Assembly (NCBI RefSeq): GCF_002197815.1 | Contig: NZ_NIUB01000001.1 | Location: forward strand, 147,993 to 211,992 | Length of the DNA: 64,000 nt | DNA from: Pseudomonas oleovorans subsp. oleovorans | GTDB taxonomy: Bacteria > Pseudomonadota > Gammaproteobacteria > Pseudomonadales > Pseudomonadaceae | Direction of reading: 5' to 3' | Part shown: in pieces, positions 1 to 10,299 of the stretch | Layout: each line of letters begins with the position of its first letter | Numbering within the stretch: position 1 is the first letter of the stretch | Notes under the pieces: generated by a model | Databases searched by the model: none | Told to the model about the DNA's origin: nothing | Seen by the model: only the letters and a program-made list of their open reading frames with translations | Program-made: the position numbers and the translations under genes

Positions 1-2959
1 TGCCGGCCATATAGGCACTGCCCTTGAGGGTGTGCAGCGCACGCTGCAGGTCGTCGGTGACTGGCTGCGGTAGCTCCTGGGCGCAATCGGCGAGAAAGCC
101 CACCAGGGTATCCAGATGGGTTTCCGCCTCGTTGCGGAAGATTTCCAGCAACTGTGGGTCAAGGGGCTCACCATTGAGGGGCTCGCCGTCGAGAGACTCG
201 CTATCGAGCGGTTGGTCGGTGACCGACTCGACCTGCTCGACGACCTCGGTAGCGTCGTCCACGCCCACGGGCTCGGCTACCTGCTGGGTGGCCGGGGCGT
301 CAGATTTTGGGGGCGTCAGACCCTTGGCCAGGGCATGCGCGGTGGCCGCCAGTAGATCGACATCGTCACGCTGACGCTGAGCCTTGGCGGCGAACTCGTC
401 GACCAGCGCCGGCATCAGCGCCACTACGTCGAGCACCACCTGCTGCACCGGTGCACTCGGTTCGATGCTGCGGTCCAGCACGCGGTTGAGCAGGTTCTCG
501 ATGGACCAGCCCAGCTCGCCGATGATCAGCGCGCGAACCATGCGGCCGCTGCCCTTGAGCGTGTGGAAGGCCCGACGCACTTCGATCAGCGCGTCCTTGT
601 TATCGGTATCGGCCTGCCACTGCGGCAGGTATTCGCCGATGGTTTCCAGCACTTCGCCGACTTCTTCGATAAAGACTTCCAGCAGCTCTTCGTCCACCGG
701 CTCTTCGTCGGCAGGCGGCGGCAGCAGGCTCGGCGGCACGTCGGCAGCAGGTGGGTTGATCGCCTGTACCGGAGCGGCCATGACATCGGCCATCGACAGC
801 GGCTTCTCCGCCGCCGGTTCATCCGGCAGTTCCTGCACCTGCGGTGCGCTGGGTAGCTCGACTTCCGGTAGTTCCAGATCGGCCAGTTCCAGCTCATCCC
901 ACTGCGCCGGCTCGGCCAGTTGATCCAGGCTCAGCTCTTCGAGCTCAAGCTCCGGCTCGGCGTCAAGCAGCGGTGCGGCAACGGTTTCTTCGTCCTGCAG
1001 GGCGGGTAGCTCTTCAAGCTCGTCCAGCTCGAAGGTAAAGCTGTCGGCAGTCTCACGGGCGTCCGACTGCTCAGGCTCAGCGTCCAGCAGTTGCAGATCC
1101 GCAACCTCATCGCTGGACGGCTCGACTACATCGAAGATCAGCGCCTCGGTCTCGGCCAGGGGCTCTTCGAGCTGTTCGTCCTCGGCGCCCAGCAGTTCGA
1201 TTTCCTGCAGCGGGTCAGCCAGCGGCGCCAGGCTTTCCTCCTGCGGTTCGACGCGGTCGAGAATCGACGGTTTTTCCTTGAGCGGATAACCCAGTGCTTC
1301 CAGGCTCTCCTCGGCGACGTCGAGAATCAGGTCACCCTGGGTGCCGTGATCCTCGGCCAGACGCTCGAGGTAGTACTCGACGCTGGTGATGGCGTCGGCC
1401 AGGGTATCCAGGCTCTGCCAGTTGGGCACGGCCTGGCGCGCCAGCAACTGTTCCTGGATGTAGCGGTTACAGGCATTGAGCAGGTCGGCGGCGCGCTGCA
1501 GCGGGATCATCGCCAGGCCGCCACGGACCTGAGTCAGCAGCTCGGGCACGCGAGCCAGGTGCTCGTGGTTCCACTGCGAAGCAATGAACTCGATGATCGC
1601 GTCCTTGGCCTGTTCCAGACCATTGCGCGCTTCCTTGATCACCAACTGATGGATCTGCGCCACGTCGGTGGTGGGCAGACGGCTCTGTTCGTTCTGGCTG
1701 GCCTCACTAGGGCCGACCATGCCGGCCAGGGTCGCTTCGACATAAAGCAGCGCACCAGCGACATCCATCAGTACGGCGTCGTTGGGCTCACGCTGTCCCA
1801 GGGACAGGCTGTGAACCACGTCGATCTGGTCGAGGATGACCTTGCGCGGCTGACCGAAGCCCAGCACCGCCAGGGTATCGGCGATCTGCTTGAGTGGCGC
1901 CAACAAGGCGTCCAGCTCGCCGGGCTGAGTGCGATCACTGCGCACGAACAGGTCGAGGCTGTCCTTGACCCGTACCAGCTCTTCACAGAGCGCAGCGACC
2001 ACCGAGCGCATGGCATCGCGGTCCGGGCCGGCCAGACGGGCACGCTCTTCGTCCACCACGTCGGTGTCAGGCAGCGCCTCGTCGAGGCGGTACTGCTCTT
2101 TCAGCGCACGGATACGCGGCGACTGCGCCGGCGCCTTGGCCACGTAAAACAGCAGATTCTTGGTCAGTTCATCCGGGGCGGGCTGGTTGATGCCATCGGC
2201 GCCCTGTTCGACCAGGCGCTTGAGTTCCTTGTCGACCTGGCGCAGCAGGGTGCGCACCGACGTGCCATTGACCACGCTGCCATTGGCCAGGCCTTCGACC
2301 ATACCGGATGCGATCTGCCACAGACCGCCCAGCGGAGCGTCCTGGCACAGGGTTTCCAGGCGCGCGAAGACCCGCGCCATGTAGCCCAGGTTAGTGGGCA
2401 GGTCCTGATTGCGGATCACGCCGACCAGGGCCATCTGCAGCATCTGCCGCAGCTTGCGCAGCAGCACCGGCAATTCGGCGGTACGCAGGCGCGCCATGCT
2501 GCCTTCCGGCAGCGCGGGCAGGCGTGCGGACATGTCCGGGGAGAACAGGCTGGTTTCCGACAGCAGCTTTTCGCCACGGGCGGCGCGCAGGTCGTTGAGC
2601 AGCGGCAGCACGACCATGGGCAGGTCGCGGCGAGCGGTCTGGATGCGGTCGAGGTACACCGGCAACTGCAGGATGGCCTGCATCAGTACTTCCAGGGCTT
2701 CTCCCTGATTGGCCACGCGACCTTCCATCAGCGCCTTGGCCAGCTGTTCCATTTCCTCGGCGAGCAACGCCGCGCCGTAGAACTCGACCATCTGCAAGGT
2801 GCCGTGAACCTGGTGCACATAGGTCAGGCAGAAGCGCATGCGCGTGGGGTCCTGCGGGTTCTCGACGAACGCCTCCAGAGCCTGACGCGCCTGCTTCAGG
2901 GTTTCCCCGATCTCGCCTTTGACCCACTCCAGGGCGACATAATCATGCCGATCACCCAT
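1..2959 (-). CDS. chpA: ChpA, hybrid chemotaxis histidine kinase of the type IV pilus Chp system (N-terminal part, cut by window edge)
   Basis: ChpA is the CheA-like kinase that phosphorylates PilG and PilH to control twitching motility and surface sensing. About 986 N-terminal residues are in the window; the kinase core and CheY-like receiver lie beyond the left edge. The reverse frame stays open throughout. Two Hpt-type motifs are visible, RRAFHTLKGSGRM (near base 570) and QRALHTLKGSAYM (near base 35), separated by long acidic Glu/Asp/Leu/Pro-rich linkers (about bases 700-1250). The multi-Hpt plan fits the family, which is about 2,500 residues long. I chose the ATG at 2959 (MGDRHDYVALEW) because GGAG lies just upstream; an in-frame ATG at 2974 is the alternative. 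It is the last visible gene of the pilGHIJK-chpA operon, 25 bp after pilK. Confidence 0.93.
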   Translation of the reverse strand, partial: MGDRHDYVALEWVKGEIGETLKQARQALEAFVENPQDPTRMRFCLTYVHQVHGTLQMVEFYGAALLAEEMEQLAKALMEGRVANQGEALEVLMQAILQLPVYLDRIQTARRDLPMVVLPLLNDLRAARGEKLLSETSLFSPDMSARLPALPEGSMARLRTAELPVLLRKLRQMLQMALVGVIRNQDLPTNLGYMARVFARLETLCQDAPLGGLWQIASGMVEGLANGSVVNGTSVRTLLRQVDKELKRLVEQGADGINQPAPDELTKNLLFYVAKAPAQSPRIRALKEQYRLDEALPDTDVVDEERARLAGPDRDAMRSVVAALCEELVRVKDSLDLFVRSDRTQPGELDALLAPLKQIADTLAVLGFGQPRKVILDQIDVVHSLSLGQREPNDAVLMDVAGALLYVEATLAGMVGPSEASQNEQSRLPTTDVAQIHQLVIKEARNGLEQAKDAIIEFIASQWNHEHLARVPELLTQVRGGLAMIPLQRAADLLNACNRYIQEQLLARQAVPNWQSLDTLADAITSVEYYLERLAEDHGTQGDLILDVAEESLEALGYPLKEKPSILDRVEPQEESLAPLADPLQEIELLGAEDEQLEEPLAETEALIFDVVEPSSDEVADLQLLDAEPEQSDARETADSFTFELDELEELPALQDEETVAAPLLDAEPELELEELSLDQLAEPAQWDELELADLELPEVELPSAPQVQELPDEPAAEKPLSMADVMAAPVQAINPPAADVPPSLLPPPADEEPVDEELLEVFIEEVGEVLETIGEYLPQWQADTDNKDALIEVRRAFHTLKGSGRMVRALIIGELGWSIENLLNRVLDRSIEPSAPVQQVVLDVVALMPALVDEFAAKAQRQRDDVDLLAATAHALAKGLTPPKSDAPATQQVAEPVGVDDATEVVEQVESVTDQPLDSESLDGEPLNGEPLDPQLLEIFRNEAETHLDTLVGFLADCAQELPQPVTDDLQRALHTLKGSAYMAG

Positions 2960-2984
2960 AGCCACTCCACTCATAAACTTGGCC

Positions 2985-3863
2985 TTATCCCTTGCGGGTA
3001 AACGCCAGAACTCGCTCGTCGGCCACCGGCACCAGTTGCGGGTGCTGCCAACCGGCTACTTCGCCCACACCCACGACCAGCAGGCCACCCGGCGCCAGGC
3101 TCTCGGCCAGGCGATTGAGGATGTCGCGGCGACGCCAGCGGCGGAAATAGATCAGCAAGTTCTGACAGAAAATCACATCCATGCCGCACATTGGCGCATT
3201 GGCCAGTTCCAGCACATTGAGCCGGGCACAGCACACGCGCGCAGCCAGGCTCGGTACTACCTTGAAACGCCCATCGGCCTGCGCGAGAAAGTAGCGCTCG
3301 CGCAGCTCGTCACTCACCTGCTCCAGGCGCCGCGCCGAGTAACAGGCCTCACGCGCCTTGCTCAGCACGCCCTGGCTGATATCGGTGCCGGTTACCGCAA
3401 AATGCTCGGGCAACTCGCTGCCCTGTAGCGCCTCAGCCGCCATAATCGCCAGCGAATAGGGCTCTTCACCACTGGAGCAACCCACGCTCCACAATTCCCA
3501 GGGCTTGCCCAGGCCTGCCGCCAGGCGCTCCTGTAGGTACTGCGCGAGCACCTCGAAGGAAGGCCCATGCCGGAAGAAACGGGTTTCCTGTACGGTCAAA
3601 CGATCCAGCAGGGTCGACCACTCCACTGCGCCGCGTGGGCCATCGGTGACCTGTTGGTAGTAGCTGGCGTAATCCGTGACGCCCAGTTCGCGCATGCGCG
3701 CACTCAGGTTGGTCTGCAGAAAAGCGCGCCGCTGCTCGCTGATCACCACACCGGTACGCGCCTCGAGCAACGTCTGCCAGTCGTGGAAATCGGCTTGCGA
3801 CATATCGGCCACCGGGCGCAATGCCCACACGCCCGCTGACTGCATACCTTCGCCCTGGGTCAT
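2985..3863 (-). CDS. pilK: PilK, CheR-type protein-glutamate methyltransferase
   Basis: The 292-residue protein is a CheR family S-adenosylmethionine-dependent methyltransferase, expected to methylate glutamates of the receptor PilJ in the cytoplasm. The SAM-binding motif VGCSSGEEPYSLAIMA and the CheR signature DVIFCQNLLIYF are visible. The N-terminal part (about residues 25-80) is the helical CheR domain. The gene lies 42 bp after pilJ and 25 bp before chpA, as in the P. aeruginosa pil-chp operon. The start at 3863 gives a family-typical length. Confidence 0.93.
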   Translation of the reverse strand: MTQGEGMQSAGVWALRPVADMSQADFHDWQTLLEARTGVVISEQRRAFLQTNLSARMRELGVTDYASYYQQVTDGPRGAVEWSTLLDRLTVQETRFFRHGPSFEVLAQYLQERLAAGLGKPWELWSVGCSSGEEPYSLAIMAAEALQGSELPEHFAVTGTDISQGVLSKAREACYSARRLEQVSDELRERYFLAQADGRFKVVPSLAARVCCARLNVLELANAPMCGMDVIFCQNLLIYFRRWRRRDILNRLAESLAPGGLLVVGVGEVAGWQHPQLVPVADERVLAFTRKG

Positions 3864-3905
3864 GGCTGTGTAGCAGAGGCTGCAGCCAGCCTCCGCACTC
3901 CTTTA

Positions 3906-5942
3906 TCAGGCGTCTGGCAGGGTGAAACCGGATACCGACTTGCGCATCTCACTGGCCATCTTGGCCAGGTTACCAATGCTCTTGGCGGTGGCGGTGGTAC
4001 CCGAGGACGTCTGCGAGGTGATCTCCTGGATCACGTTCATGGTGTTGGAAATGTGACCCGCAGACGAAGCCTGCTGACGGGCGGCGTTGGAAATGTTCTG
4101 GATGAGGGCCGCGAGGGTTTTCGATACCTTCTCGATCTCTTCCAGGGCCACCCCGGCGTCCTGCGCCAGGCGGGCACCGCGCACCACTTCGGAAGTCGTC
4201 TGCTCCATGGAGATAACGGCTTCGTTGGTGTCGGTCTGAATGGTTTTTACCAGCGCCTCGATCTGCTTGGTCGCCGCCGAGGAACGTTCTGCGAGGCGTT
4301 GTACCTCGTCCGCTACCACGGCGAAGCCGCGACCGGCATCACCGGCCATCGACGCCTGGATCGCGGCGTTCAGTGCAAGGATGTTGGTCTGGTCGGCAAT
4401 GTCGTTAATCAGGCTAACGATGTCACCGATCTCCTGGGACGATTCACCGAGGCGCTTGATTCGCTTCGAGGTGTCCTGGATCTGCTCACGGATGTTATCC
4501 ATGCCGGTGATGGTGTTGTGTACGACTTCGTTGCCCTTGTTGGCGATGGCTACGGAACGTTCCGCTACCGCGGAGGATTCCGAGGCGTTCGCCGATACCT
4601 GGTCAATCGACACGGCCATTTCGTTGATCGCCGCGGAGGCACCGGCAATTTCCTGCGCCTGGTGCTCGGACGCTTCCGCCAGGTGCATCGCCGTGGCCTG
4701 GGTTTCCTGGGCCGCACCGGCTACCTGAACGGCGGTCAGGTTGATGGTGGCTACCAGGTCGCGCAGCTGGTCGATGGAGTAGTTGATGGAGTCGGCGATG
4801 GCACCGGTGAAGTCTTCGGTTACTGTCGCGGCCACGGTCAGGTCACCGTCGGCGAGGTCGGCGATTTCATCGAGCAGTCGCAGAATCGCCGTCTGGTTAC
4901 GCTCGTTCTTCTCGGCGGTTTCGGCCAGTCGGCGGTTGGTTTCACGCACCATCACCAGACCGATGAGAATGATCGAACCCAGCGCCAGGGCACCCAGCAC
5001 GTAGCCGAACAGGGTATTGATGGCACGGCCCGAGGCCAGGTCTTCGAAACCGGCGGCCAGTTCGGAGGCCTTGTCCAGCAGGGTCTGCGAAACGGTGAAG
5101 ATCGAGTTCGCCGATTCACGCACCTGGAACAGTTCCGGCGAGGTTTCTAGAATTTCGTCCACCGAGCCGGAGACGAACTCGAACAGCTCGGAGATTTCCG
5201 ACAGGCGCTCAAGCGCCTCTTCGTCGGTCACCTGGGTGATCTCCATGGCGGCATTGCCTTCGAGCATGGCATTGAGCACGCGGCCGAAGAGGCTGGCATC
5301 ACGACCAAACATGTCGGCGGCCTGTACCGAATCTTCGTCACCGGCCAGCACCTTGTTCACCGAACCCAGAATACGTTCAGCCAGCAGCGACTGGCGCTGA
5401 GCCACGGAAACCTGAGCCGCCGGCGCACCACTTTCCAGCAGGATGTCGACCACTTCCTCGTACTCGACCTGCAGTTGCGGAATGGTTTCCGCCAGGGTGG
5501 CGGCTACCTGGTGCAGCGACAATACGGTCTGCTCGCTGGCGAGAATGGCGTCGGTGTTCTGCCGCAGCGCATCCCAGTCCTTCTGTACGGCAGCCATTTG
5601 CGCCTGTACAGAGGCCGGCGCTGGCGGCAGACCGGTGCTGGCATCGCCATCGGTCAGATAACCCCAGCGCTGCTGGAAGTCGTTACGCGCCTCGCGCAAC
5701 AGTCCGAAAGCTGGCGCCGTACCTGCGGCCGCTTCATTGGCGTCCTTGGCGATACGCTGGGACAGTACGCGCAGCTCACCGGCGTGACTGATGTACTCGG
5801 TATCGTAGCCGGACTGGGTGTTGATGTAGGCGAAGTTCGCGAACAACAGCACGATGGACACGATAAGCACCACGAACAGCGCTGCGATCAGCGAACTGCT
5901 GCGTGCCCCCGCCAACAAATTGCCTGCATTGATTTTTTTCAT
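3906..5942 (-). CDS. pilJ: PilJ, methyl-accepting chemoreceptor of the Chp system
   Basis: PilJ is the inner-membrane receptor of the Pil-Chp pathway and senses surface contact or pilin. The 678-residue protein has a TM segment at about residues 15-38 and a large alpha-helical periplasmic region with two PilJ-type sensor modules. A second TM follows at about 310-332 ([20 protein letters not shown]), then a HAMP linker and a cytoplasmic signalling domain. The hairpin tip contains the PilJ-typical [21 protein letters not shown] moved the start to the ATG at 5942 ([12 protein letters not shown]), which matches the known PilJ N-terminus; the frame remains open 51 bp further upstream. Confidence 0.95.
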   Translation of the reverse strand: MKKINAGNLLAGARSSSLIAALFVVLIVSIVLLFANFAYINTQSGYDTEYISHAGELRVLSQRIAKDANEAAAGTAPAFGLLREARNDFQQRWGYLTDGDASTGLPPAPASVQAQMAAVQKDWDALRQNTDAILASEQTVLSLHQVAATLAETIPQLQVEYEEVVDILLESGAPAAQVSVAQRQSLLAERILGSVNKVLAGDEDSVQAADMFGRDASLFGRVLNAMLEGNAAMEITQVTDEEALERLSEISELFEFVSGSVDEILETSPELFQVRESANSIFTVSQTLLDKASELAAGFEDLASGRAINTLFGYVLGALALGSIILIGLVMVRETNRRLAETAEKNERNQTAILRLLDEIADLADGDLTVAATVTEDFTGAIADSINYSIDQLRDLVATINLTAVQVAGAAQETQATAMHLAEASEHQAQEIAGASAAINEMAVSIDQVSANASESSAVAERSVAIANKGNEVVHNTITGMDNIREQIQDTSKRIKRLGESSQEIGDIVSLINDIADQTNILALNAAIQASMAGDAGRGFAVVADEVQRLAERSSAATKQIEALVKTIQTDTNEAVISMEQTTSEVVRGARLAQDAGVALEEIEKVSKTLAALIQNISNAARQQASSAGHISNTMNVIQEITSQTSSGTTATAKSIGNLAKMASEMRKSVSGFTLPDA

Positions 5943-6026
5943 TTTCTGGCCCCCGCCTGGACCGACCGCACTACGGTTCCCATGTAACGCCAAAAGGCCG
6001 GCAGAACCGACCCAACCGATAAATCT

Positions 6027-6560
6027 TTAATAAGCCACATCGAGAAAACCCGGATCGGCAGCCAGCGCGTAGGGGCTGAATACCAACCAGGGCTGTTCTC
6101 GCTGGAAGACACCGTGGATGAACGGCGCAATGCTCGCCTCGAGAGGCGGCAGTTGTTCTGAGTAGGCATCCACGGGGAAATGCTGCATACCGAAGACTTC
6201 GTCGACCGTCAGGCCGGCGAAGATTTCCTGGTGGTCGACCACCAGCACCCGCCGCTGCTTGCGCAGCGGCGACAGTTCATTACCGAAGAACCCGCACAGA
6301 TCCATGATCGGCAACAGGCGGCCACGCACGTTAGCCACCCCTTTGACCCAACTCTTCACGCCTGGCAACAAGGTATAGCGCGGCTCGTGCAAAACCTCAC
6401 CCACCTCCCCCATGGGTGCAACGAACAGGCGCTCCCCCATACGAAAGCCGATGCCGCTCCAGGTCTGCACCGCCGCCTGCTGCGACGGCAGGCCAGCCGC
6501 CAGGGCACGGCAACGCTGGTCAATCTCAAGGAGAATCTGGAAAGGAGTCTGCGCAGACAT
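6027..6560 (-). CDS. pilI: PilI, CheW-like coupling protein
   Basis: The 177-residue single-domain CheW-like adaptor links PilJ to the kinase ChpA. The CheW fold is recognised from GFRMGERLFVAPMGEVGEVL near the N-terminus and the GVANVRGRLLPIMDL strand-loop typical of CheW. It sits between pilH and pilJ in the operon, 84 bp upstream of the pilJ ATG. There is no membrane segment, so it is cytosolic. Confidence 0.93.
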   Translation of the reverse strand: MSAQTPFQILLEIDQRCRALAAGLPSQQAAVQTWSGIGFRMGERLFVAPMGEVGEVLHEPRYTLLPGVKSWVKGVANVRGRLLPIMDLCGFFGNELSPLRKQRRVLVVDHQEIFAGLTVDEVFGMQHFPVDAYSEQLPPLEASIAPFIHGVFQREQPWLVFSPYALAADPGFLDVAY

Positions 6561-6605
6561 GCCAGCCTTGGCCTTCTTTTTATTTAGTACACGGACAGCA
6601 CGGCA

Positions 6606-6971
6606 TCAGCCGGCCAGTACCGCATTGAGGGTCTTCAGCAAGGTATCTTCGTCGATCGGCTTGGTCAGGTAGTCCTTGGCGCCTTGGCGCTTACCCCAGA
6701 CCTTGTCGGTTTCCTGATCCTTGGTGGTGACGATGATCACCGGAATGTGGCTGGTCTCGGCGTCCTTGGTCAGCTGACGCGTCGCCTGAAAGCCGTTGAG
6801 GCCGGGCATGACGATGTCCATCAGCACCGCGTCGGGCTTTTCCTGGCGAGCCAGAGCCACGCCGTCAGCGCCGTTTTCCGCCTTGAGTACCTGGTGCCCA
6901 TGTTTTTCCAGCATGGCGGTCAGCTTGTACATCTCGGTCGGGGAGTCATCAACAATCAGAATTCGAGCCAT
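6606..6971 (-). CDS. pilH: PilH, single-domain response regulator
   Basis: PilH is a stand-alone CheY-like receiver, one of two phosphorylated by ChpA; in the family it limits PilT-dependent retraction or acts as a phosphate sink. The 121-residue form has the acidic pair D8-D9, phospho-acceptor D52 (AVLMDIVMPG) and the KPID lysine near the C-terminus. I chose the ATG at 6971 (MARILIVDD) rather than the open-frame ATG four codons upstream, because receiver domains begin here in the family. It lies between pilG and pilI. Confidence 0.94.
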   Translation of the reverse strand: MARILIVDDSPTEMYKLTAMLEKHGHQVLKAENGADGVALARQEKPDAVLMDIVMPGLNGFQATRQLTKDAETSHIPVIIVTTKDQETDKVWGKRQGAKDYLTKPIDEDTLLKTLNAVLAG

Positions 6972-7017
6972 GGTGTTTCCCAATACAGAAGTGGCGTACG
7001 GCGGTCAGGCCGGAACG

Positions 7018-7425
7018 TCAGGAGGCTTGTTCCACCGGGGTGAAGTCCGGCACATGAGCCTTGATCGCACCGAGCAGCTCTTCCTTGCTGAAAGGCTTGG
7101 TCAGGTACTGATCGGAGCCGACGATACGCCCCTTGGCCTTGTCGAACAGGCCGTCCTTGGAGGACAGCATGATCACTGGCGTGGACTTGAAAGCACTGTT
7201 GTTCTTGATCAGGGCACAGGTCTGATACCCATCGAGACGCGGCATCATGATGTCGACAAAGATGATGCTGGGGTGAGTGTCGGCAATCTTGGCCAGGGCA
7301 TCGAAGCCATCGACCGCAGTGATGACATCACAGCCCACTTTTTTCAGCAGAGTTTCAGCGGTGCGACGAATCGTTTTCGAATCGTCGATCACCATCACTT
7401 TCAAACCCTCGGAATGCTGTTCCAT
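7018..7425 (-). CDS. pilG: PilG, single-domain response regulator
   Basis: This is the first gene of the pil-chp operon. PilG is the receiver that promotes pilus extension and, in P. aeruginosa, cAMP signalling. The 135-residue form starts MEQHSEGLKVMVIDDSKT and carries D15-D16, phospho-acceptor D58 (IIFVDIMMPR) and the TKPF lysine motif. The start at 7425 gives the length known for P. aeruginosa PilG; the frame is open for another 40 codons without recognisable similarity. The gene is divergent from gshB across about 240 bp, which should hold both promoters. Confidence 0.94.
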   Translation of the reverse strand: MEQHSEGLKVMVIDDSKTIRRTAETLLKKVGCDVITAVDGFDALAKIADTHPSIIFVDIMMPRLDGYQTCALIKNNSAFKSTPVIMLSSKDGLFDKAKGRIVGSDQYLTKPFSKEELLGAIKAHVPDFTPVEQAS

Positions 7426-7666
7426 TTTCGCCCTACCATCGCCTCGGTGAGTCGTTATATTCGCGTTATCAGTATGCCTGAGGCCCAGTTGCCGATGGGC
7501 TTTGGCCCAATCGTCGGGCCTTTGTAGCACACTCTCCAGATGCAATCTATAAGCCTGCCGGGGCTGCGCCAGCCCTTGACCAAGGCCATCGCCAACGCCA
7601 CCCTGACAGCCTCACAAGGCATAGCCAGCCAGGCCTTAACCCTCTTACCTCGCGGAGATTTCCCCC

Positions 7667-8623
7667 ATGAGCCTTCGTCTCGGGATCGTCATGGATCCGA
7701 TTGCCAGCATTTCCTTCAAGAAGGACAGCTCGCTGGCCATGTTACTGGCCGCTCAAGCACGCGGCTGGTCGCTGTTCTATATGGAGCAGCAGGATCTCTA
7801 CCAGGTTCGTGGCCAGGCCCGTGCCCGCATGCGCCCGCTGGAGGTATTCAACGACCCGCAACGCTGGTTTGCCCTGGATGCCGAACAGGACACGCCGCTG
7901 GCCGAACTGGACGTGATCCTGATGCGCAAGGATCCACCCTTCGACAACGAATTCGTCTACTCCACCTACCTGCTCGAGCAGGCGGAGCGTGATGGTGTCC
8001 TGGTCGTGAACCGGCCGCAGAGCCTGCGTGACTGCAACGAAAAATTCTTCGCCACCCAGTTCCCTCGGTACACACCACCTACTCTGGTCACCCGGCGCCC
8101 CGACATTGTGCGCCAGTTTGCCGATGAGCACCGTGACATCATTCTCAAACCCCTTGATGGCATGGGTGGTTCGCAAATCTTTCGTCACCGTGAAGGCGAC
8201 CCGAATCTTTCCGTGATTCTGGAAGCACTGACCCTGCATGGTCGCCAACAGATCATGGTTCAGGCCTACCTGCCGGCAATCAAGGACGGTGACAAGCGCA
8301 TCCTGATGATAGATGGGGAACCGGTACCCTATTGCCTGGCACGCATTCCGGCTGCCGGGGAGACCCGCGGCAACCTGGCCGCCGGCGGCCGCGGCGAGGC
8401 GCGCCCGCTGACCGAGCGCGATCGCGAAATTGCCGTAGCAGTCGGGCCTACCCTGCGCGAAAAGGGCCTGATCTTCGTCGGACTCGATGTGATTGGTGAT
8501 CATCTGACAGAAATCAATGTCACCAGCCCGACCTGCATCCGCGAGATCGACGCCGCCTTCGATACCCGTATCGGCGAACGCCTGATGGACTGCATTGCCA
8601 ACAAGCGCGGACTAAAAGCTTGA
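7667..8623 (+). CDS. gshB: Glutathione synthetase
   Basis: This cytosolic enzyme ligates glycine to gamma-glutamylcysteine with ATP, the last step of glutathione synthesis. The 318-residue protein has the N-terminal GshB signature VMDPIASISFKKDSS and an ATP-grasp core (DIILKPLDGMGGSQIFR near residues 155-172). The C-terminal metal-binding segment is LTEINVTSPTCIREID. Length is typical of proteobacterial GshB. It is divergent from pilG, and its partner gshA is in the same window at 41390. An AGG-containing leader precedes the ATG. Confidence 0.96.
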   Translation: MSLRLGIVMDPIASISFKKDSSLAMLLAAQARGWSLFYMEQQDLYQVRGQARARMRPLEVFNDPQRWFALDAEQDTPLAELDVILMRKDPPFDNEFVYSTYLLEQAERDGVLVVNRPQSLRDCNEKFFATQFPRYTPPTLVTRRPDIVRQFADEHRDIILKPLDGMGGSQIFRHREGDPNLSVILEALTLHGRQQIMVQAYLPAIKDGDKRILMIDGEPVPYCLARIPAAGETRGNLAAGGRGEARPLTERDREIAVAVGPTLREKGLIFVGLDVIGDHLTEINVTSPTCIREIDAAFDTRIGERLMDCIANKRGLKA

Positions 8624-8711
8624 CGCAAGTGGCAGCCTGGCGCCTGCAACTTGCAGGCGCCCACCGCTACCCGGCAGACTGCGCGACATTCGAAAGCAGA
8701 CCCGATACGCG

Positions 8712-9608
8712 ATGAACGCAGCAGCCTCCCCAACCAGCGCGCCCTCCGCCACCGTCCGACCGGCGGATCGCCTCGGGTTCACCCTCTTTCTTGCCGCCGC
8801 ACTGCACGTAGCGATGATTCTTGGCGTCGGCTTCACCCTGGAGTCGCCACCGGAAATCAGCAAGACACTGGAAATCACCCTGTCCACCTTCAAGAGCGAA
8901 AAAGCACCGGACAAGGCCGATTTCCTCGCTCAGGACAACCAGCAAGGCAGCGGCACCCTGGAGCATACCGCCGCACCGAAGACTACCGAGCAGGCGCCCT
9001 TTCAGGACAGCGAGGTGCGCAAGGTCACGCCGCCCGCCACGCCGCAGCAGCCCGCCACCCGACAGGAGACGCCCAAGGCCGCCGTCGCCACCCGCGCCCC
9101 GCAGCAGCAGAAGACGCCAGTCAAACGCGAGGAAGCCAAGCCGGTTGCGACAACGCGCCCGGCGCCGGTATTCGACGCTGCCCAACTGTCCGCCGAGATA
9201 GCCAGCCTGGAAGCGGAACTGGCGCAGGAGGTGCAGGCCTATGCCAAGCGCCCGAAGATTCATCGCCTCAACGCGGCCTCGACCACGCGCGACAAGGGCG
9301 CCTGGTACAAGGACGAGTGGCGCAAGAAGGTCGAACGCATCGGCAACCTCAACTACCCCGACGACGCCCGCCGCCAGCGCATCTATGGCAGCCTGCGCCT
9401 GCTGGTGTCGATCAACCGCGACGGTTCGCTGTATGAAGTACAGGTGCTGGAATCATCCGGCCAGGCGGTACTCGACCAGGCCGCGCAACGCATCGTGCGC
9501 CTGGCCGCGCCCTATGCCCCCTTCACCGGCGACCTGGCCGATATCGACCGCCTGGAAATCATCCGCACCTGGCGCTTCGAGCGCGGCGATCGACTGTCGA
9601 GTAATTAG
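8712..9608 (+). CDS. tonB3: TonB-family energy transducer (TonB3-like)
   Basis: TonB proteins transmit proton-motive energy from the inner membrane to the outer membrane. The 298-residue protein has a single N-terminal TM (about residues 20-42, GFTLFLAAALHVAMILGVGF) and a Lys/Pro/Ala/Gln-rich periplasmic linker (about 55-155). The C-terminal TonB domain includes YGSLRLLVSINRDGSLYEV and ends in RTWRFERGD. Its place between gshB and algH is that of P. aeruginosa PA0406 (tonB3), reported to affect twitching motility, so the link to the adjacent pil genes may be functional. The family call is firm; the tonB3 assignment rests on synteny. Confidence 0.85.
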   Translation: MNAAASPTSAPSATVRPADRLGFTLFLAAALHVAMILGVGFTLESPPEISKTLEITLSTFKSEKAPDKADFLAQDNQQGSGTLEHTAAPKTTEQAPFQDSEVRKVTPPATPQQPATRQETPKAAVATRAPQQQKTPVKREEAKPVATTRPAPVFDAAQLSAEIASLEAELAQEVQAYAKRPKIHRLNAASTTRDKGAWYKDEWRKKVERIGNLNYPDDARRQRIYGSLRLLVSINRDGSLYEVQVLESSGQAVLDQAAQRIVRLAAPYAPFTGDLADIDRLEIIRTWRFERGDRLSSN

Positions 9609-9729
9609 CCAACCCTGATCCTCGGTGCGCACGGCGCCCCCTGCGAAGTGGCGCCAGCAGCCTGGGTGAAAACCGGCAAAGCGCTGCTCACGCTTGTAGC
9701 TTGCCGCCTGTCGTTCCAAACTAGGCGTC

Positions 9730-10299
9730 ATGAAGAAATCAGCCCCAACTTCGCTCAAGCACCACTTCCTGATCGCCATGCCGCACATGGACGATCCGAA
9801 TTTCGCGCAAACCGTCACCTACCTGGTCGAACACAACGAGCAGGGCGCGATGGGCCTGGTGATCAACAAGCCCAATGGCCTCAACCTGGCCGATGTGCTG
9901 GAGCAACTACGCCCTGATGAGGAGCCCGCGGCACTGTGCCACAGCCTGCCGATCTTCGCCGGCGGCCCGGTACAGACCGACCGCGGCTTCGTCCTGCATC
10001 CAGCCGGCTCGCAGTTCCAAGCGACCCTGGAGCTGGGCGAGCTGGGCCTGTCCACCTCGCAGGACGTATTGTTCGCCATCGCCGACGGCAGCGGCCCGGA
10101 TCGCTACCTGATCACCCTTGGCTACGCCGGCTGGGATGCCGGGCAACTGGAAGCCGAACTGGCCGACAACGCCTGGCTGACCTGCCCCGCCGACAGCAAC
10201 ATTCTTTTCGACCTGCCGTTCGACCAGCGCCTTAACGCCGCCGCCGCACGCCTGGGGGTCAACCTCAGCCTGCTGACCTCGCAGGTCGGGCACGCCTGA
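9730..10299 (+). CDS. algH: AlgH/YqgE family protein (UPF0301)
   Basis: The 189-residue cytosolic protein belongs to the YqgE/AlgH family, historically linked to alginate regulation but without an established biochemical activity. Family hallmarks are HHFLIAMPHMDDPNF at the N-terminus, NEQGAMGLVINKP and the FAGGPVQTDRGFVLH segment. The stop codon overlaps the ruvX start (ATGA at 10298-10301), so the two are probably co-translated, as in many gamma-proteobacteria. Confidence 0.92.
   Translation: MKKSAPTSLKHHFLIAMPHMDDPNFAQTVTYLVEHNEQGAMGLVINKPNGLNLADVLEQLRPDEEPAALCHSLPIFAGGPVQTDRGFVLHPAGSQFQATLELGELGLSTSQDVLFAIADGSGPDRYLITLGYAGWDAGQLEAELADNAWLTCPADSNILFDLPFDQRLNAAAARLGVNLSLLTSQVGHA

Noticed and set aside
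1091..3001. 636-codon plus-strand open frame over chpA
   Set aside because: It is antisense to recognisable ChpA Hpt and linker sequence and has no family motif; long antisense frames are common at this GC content.
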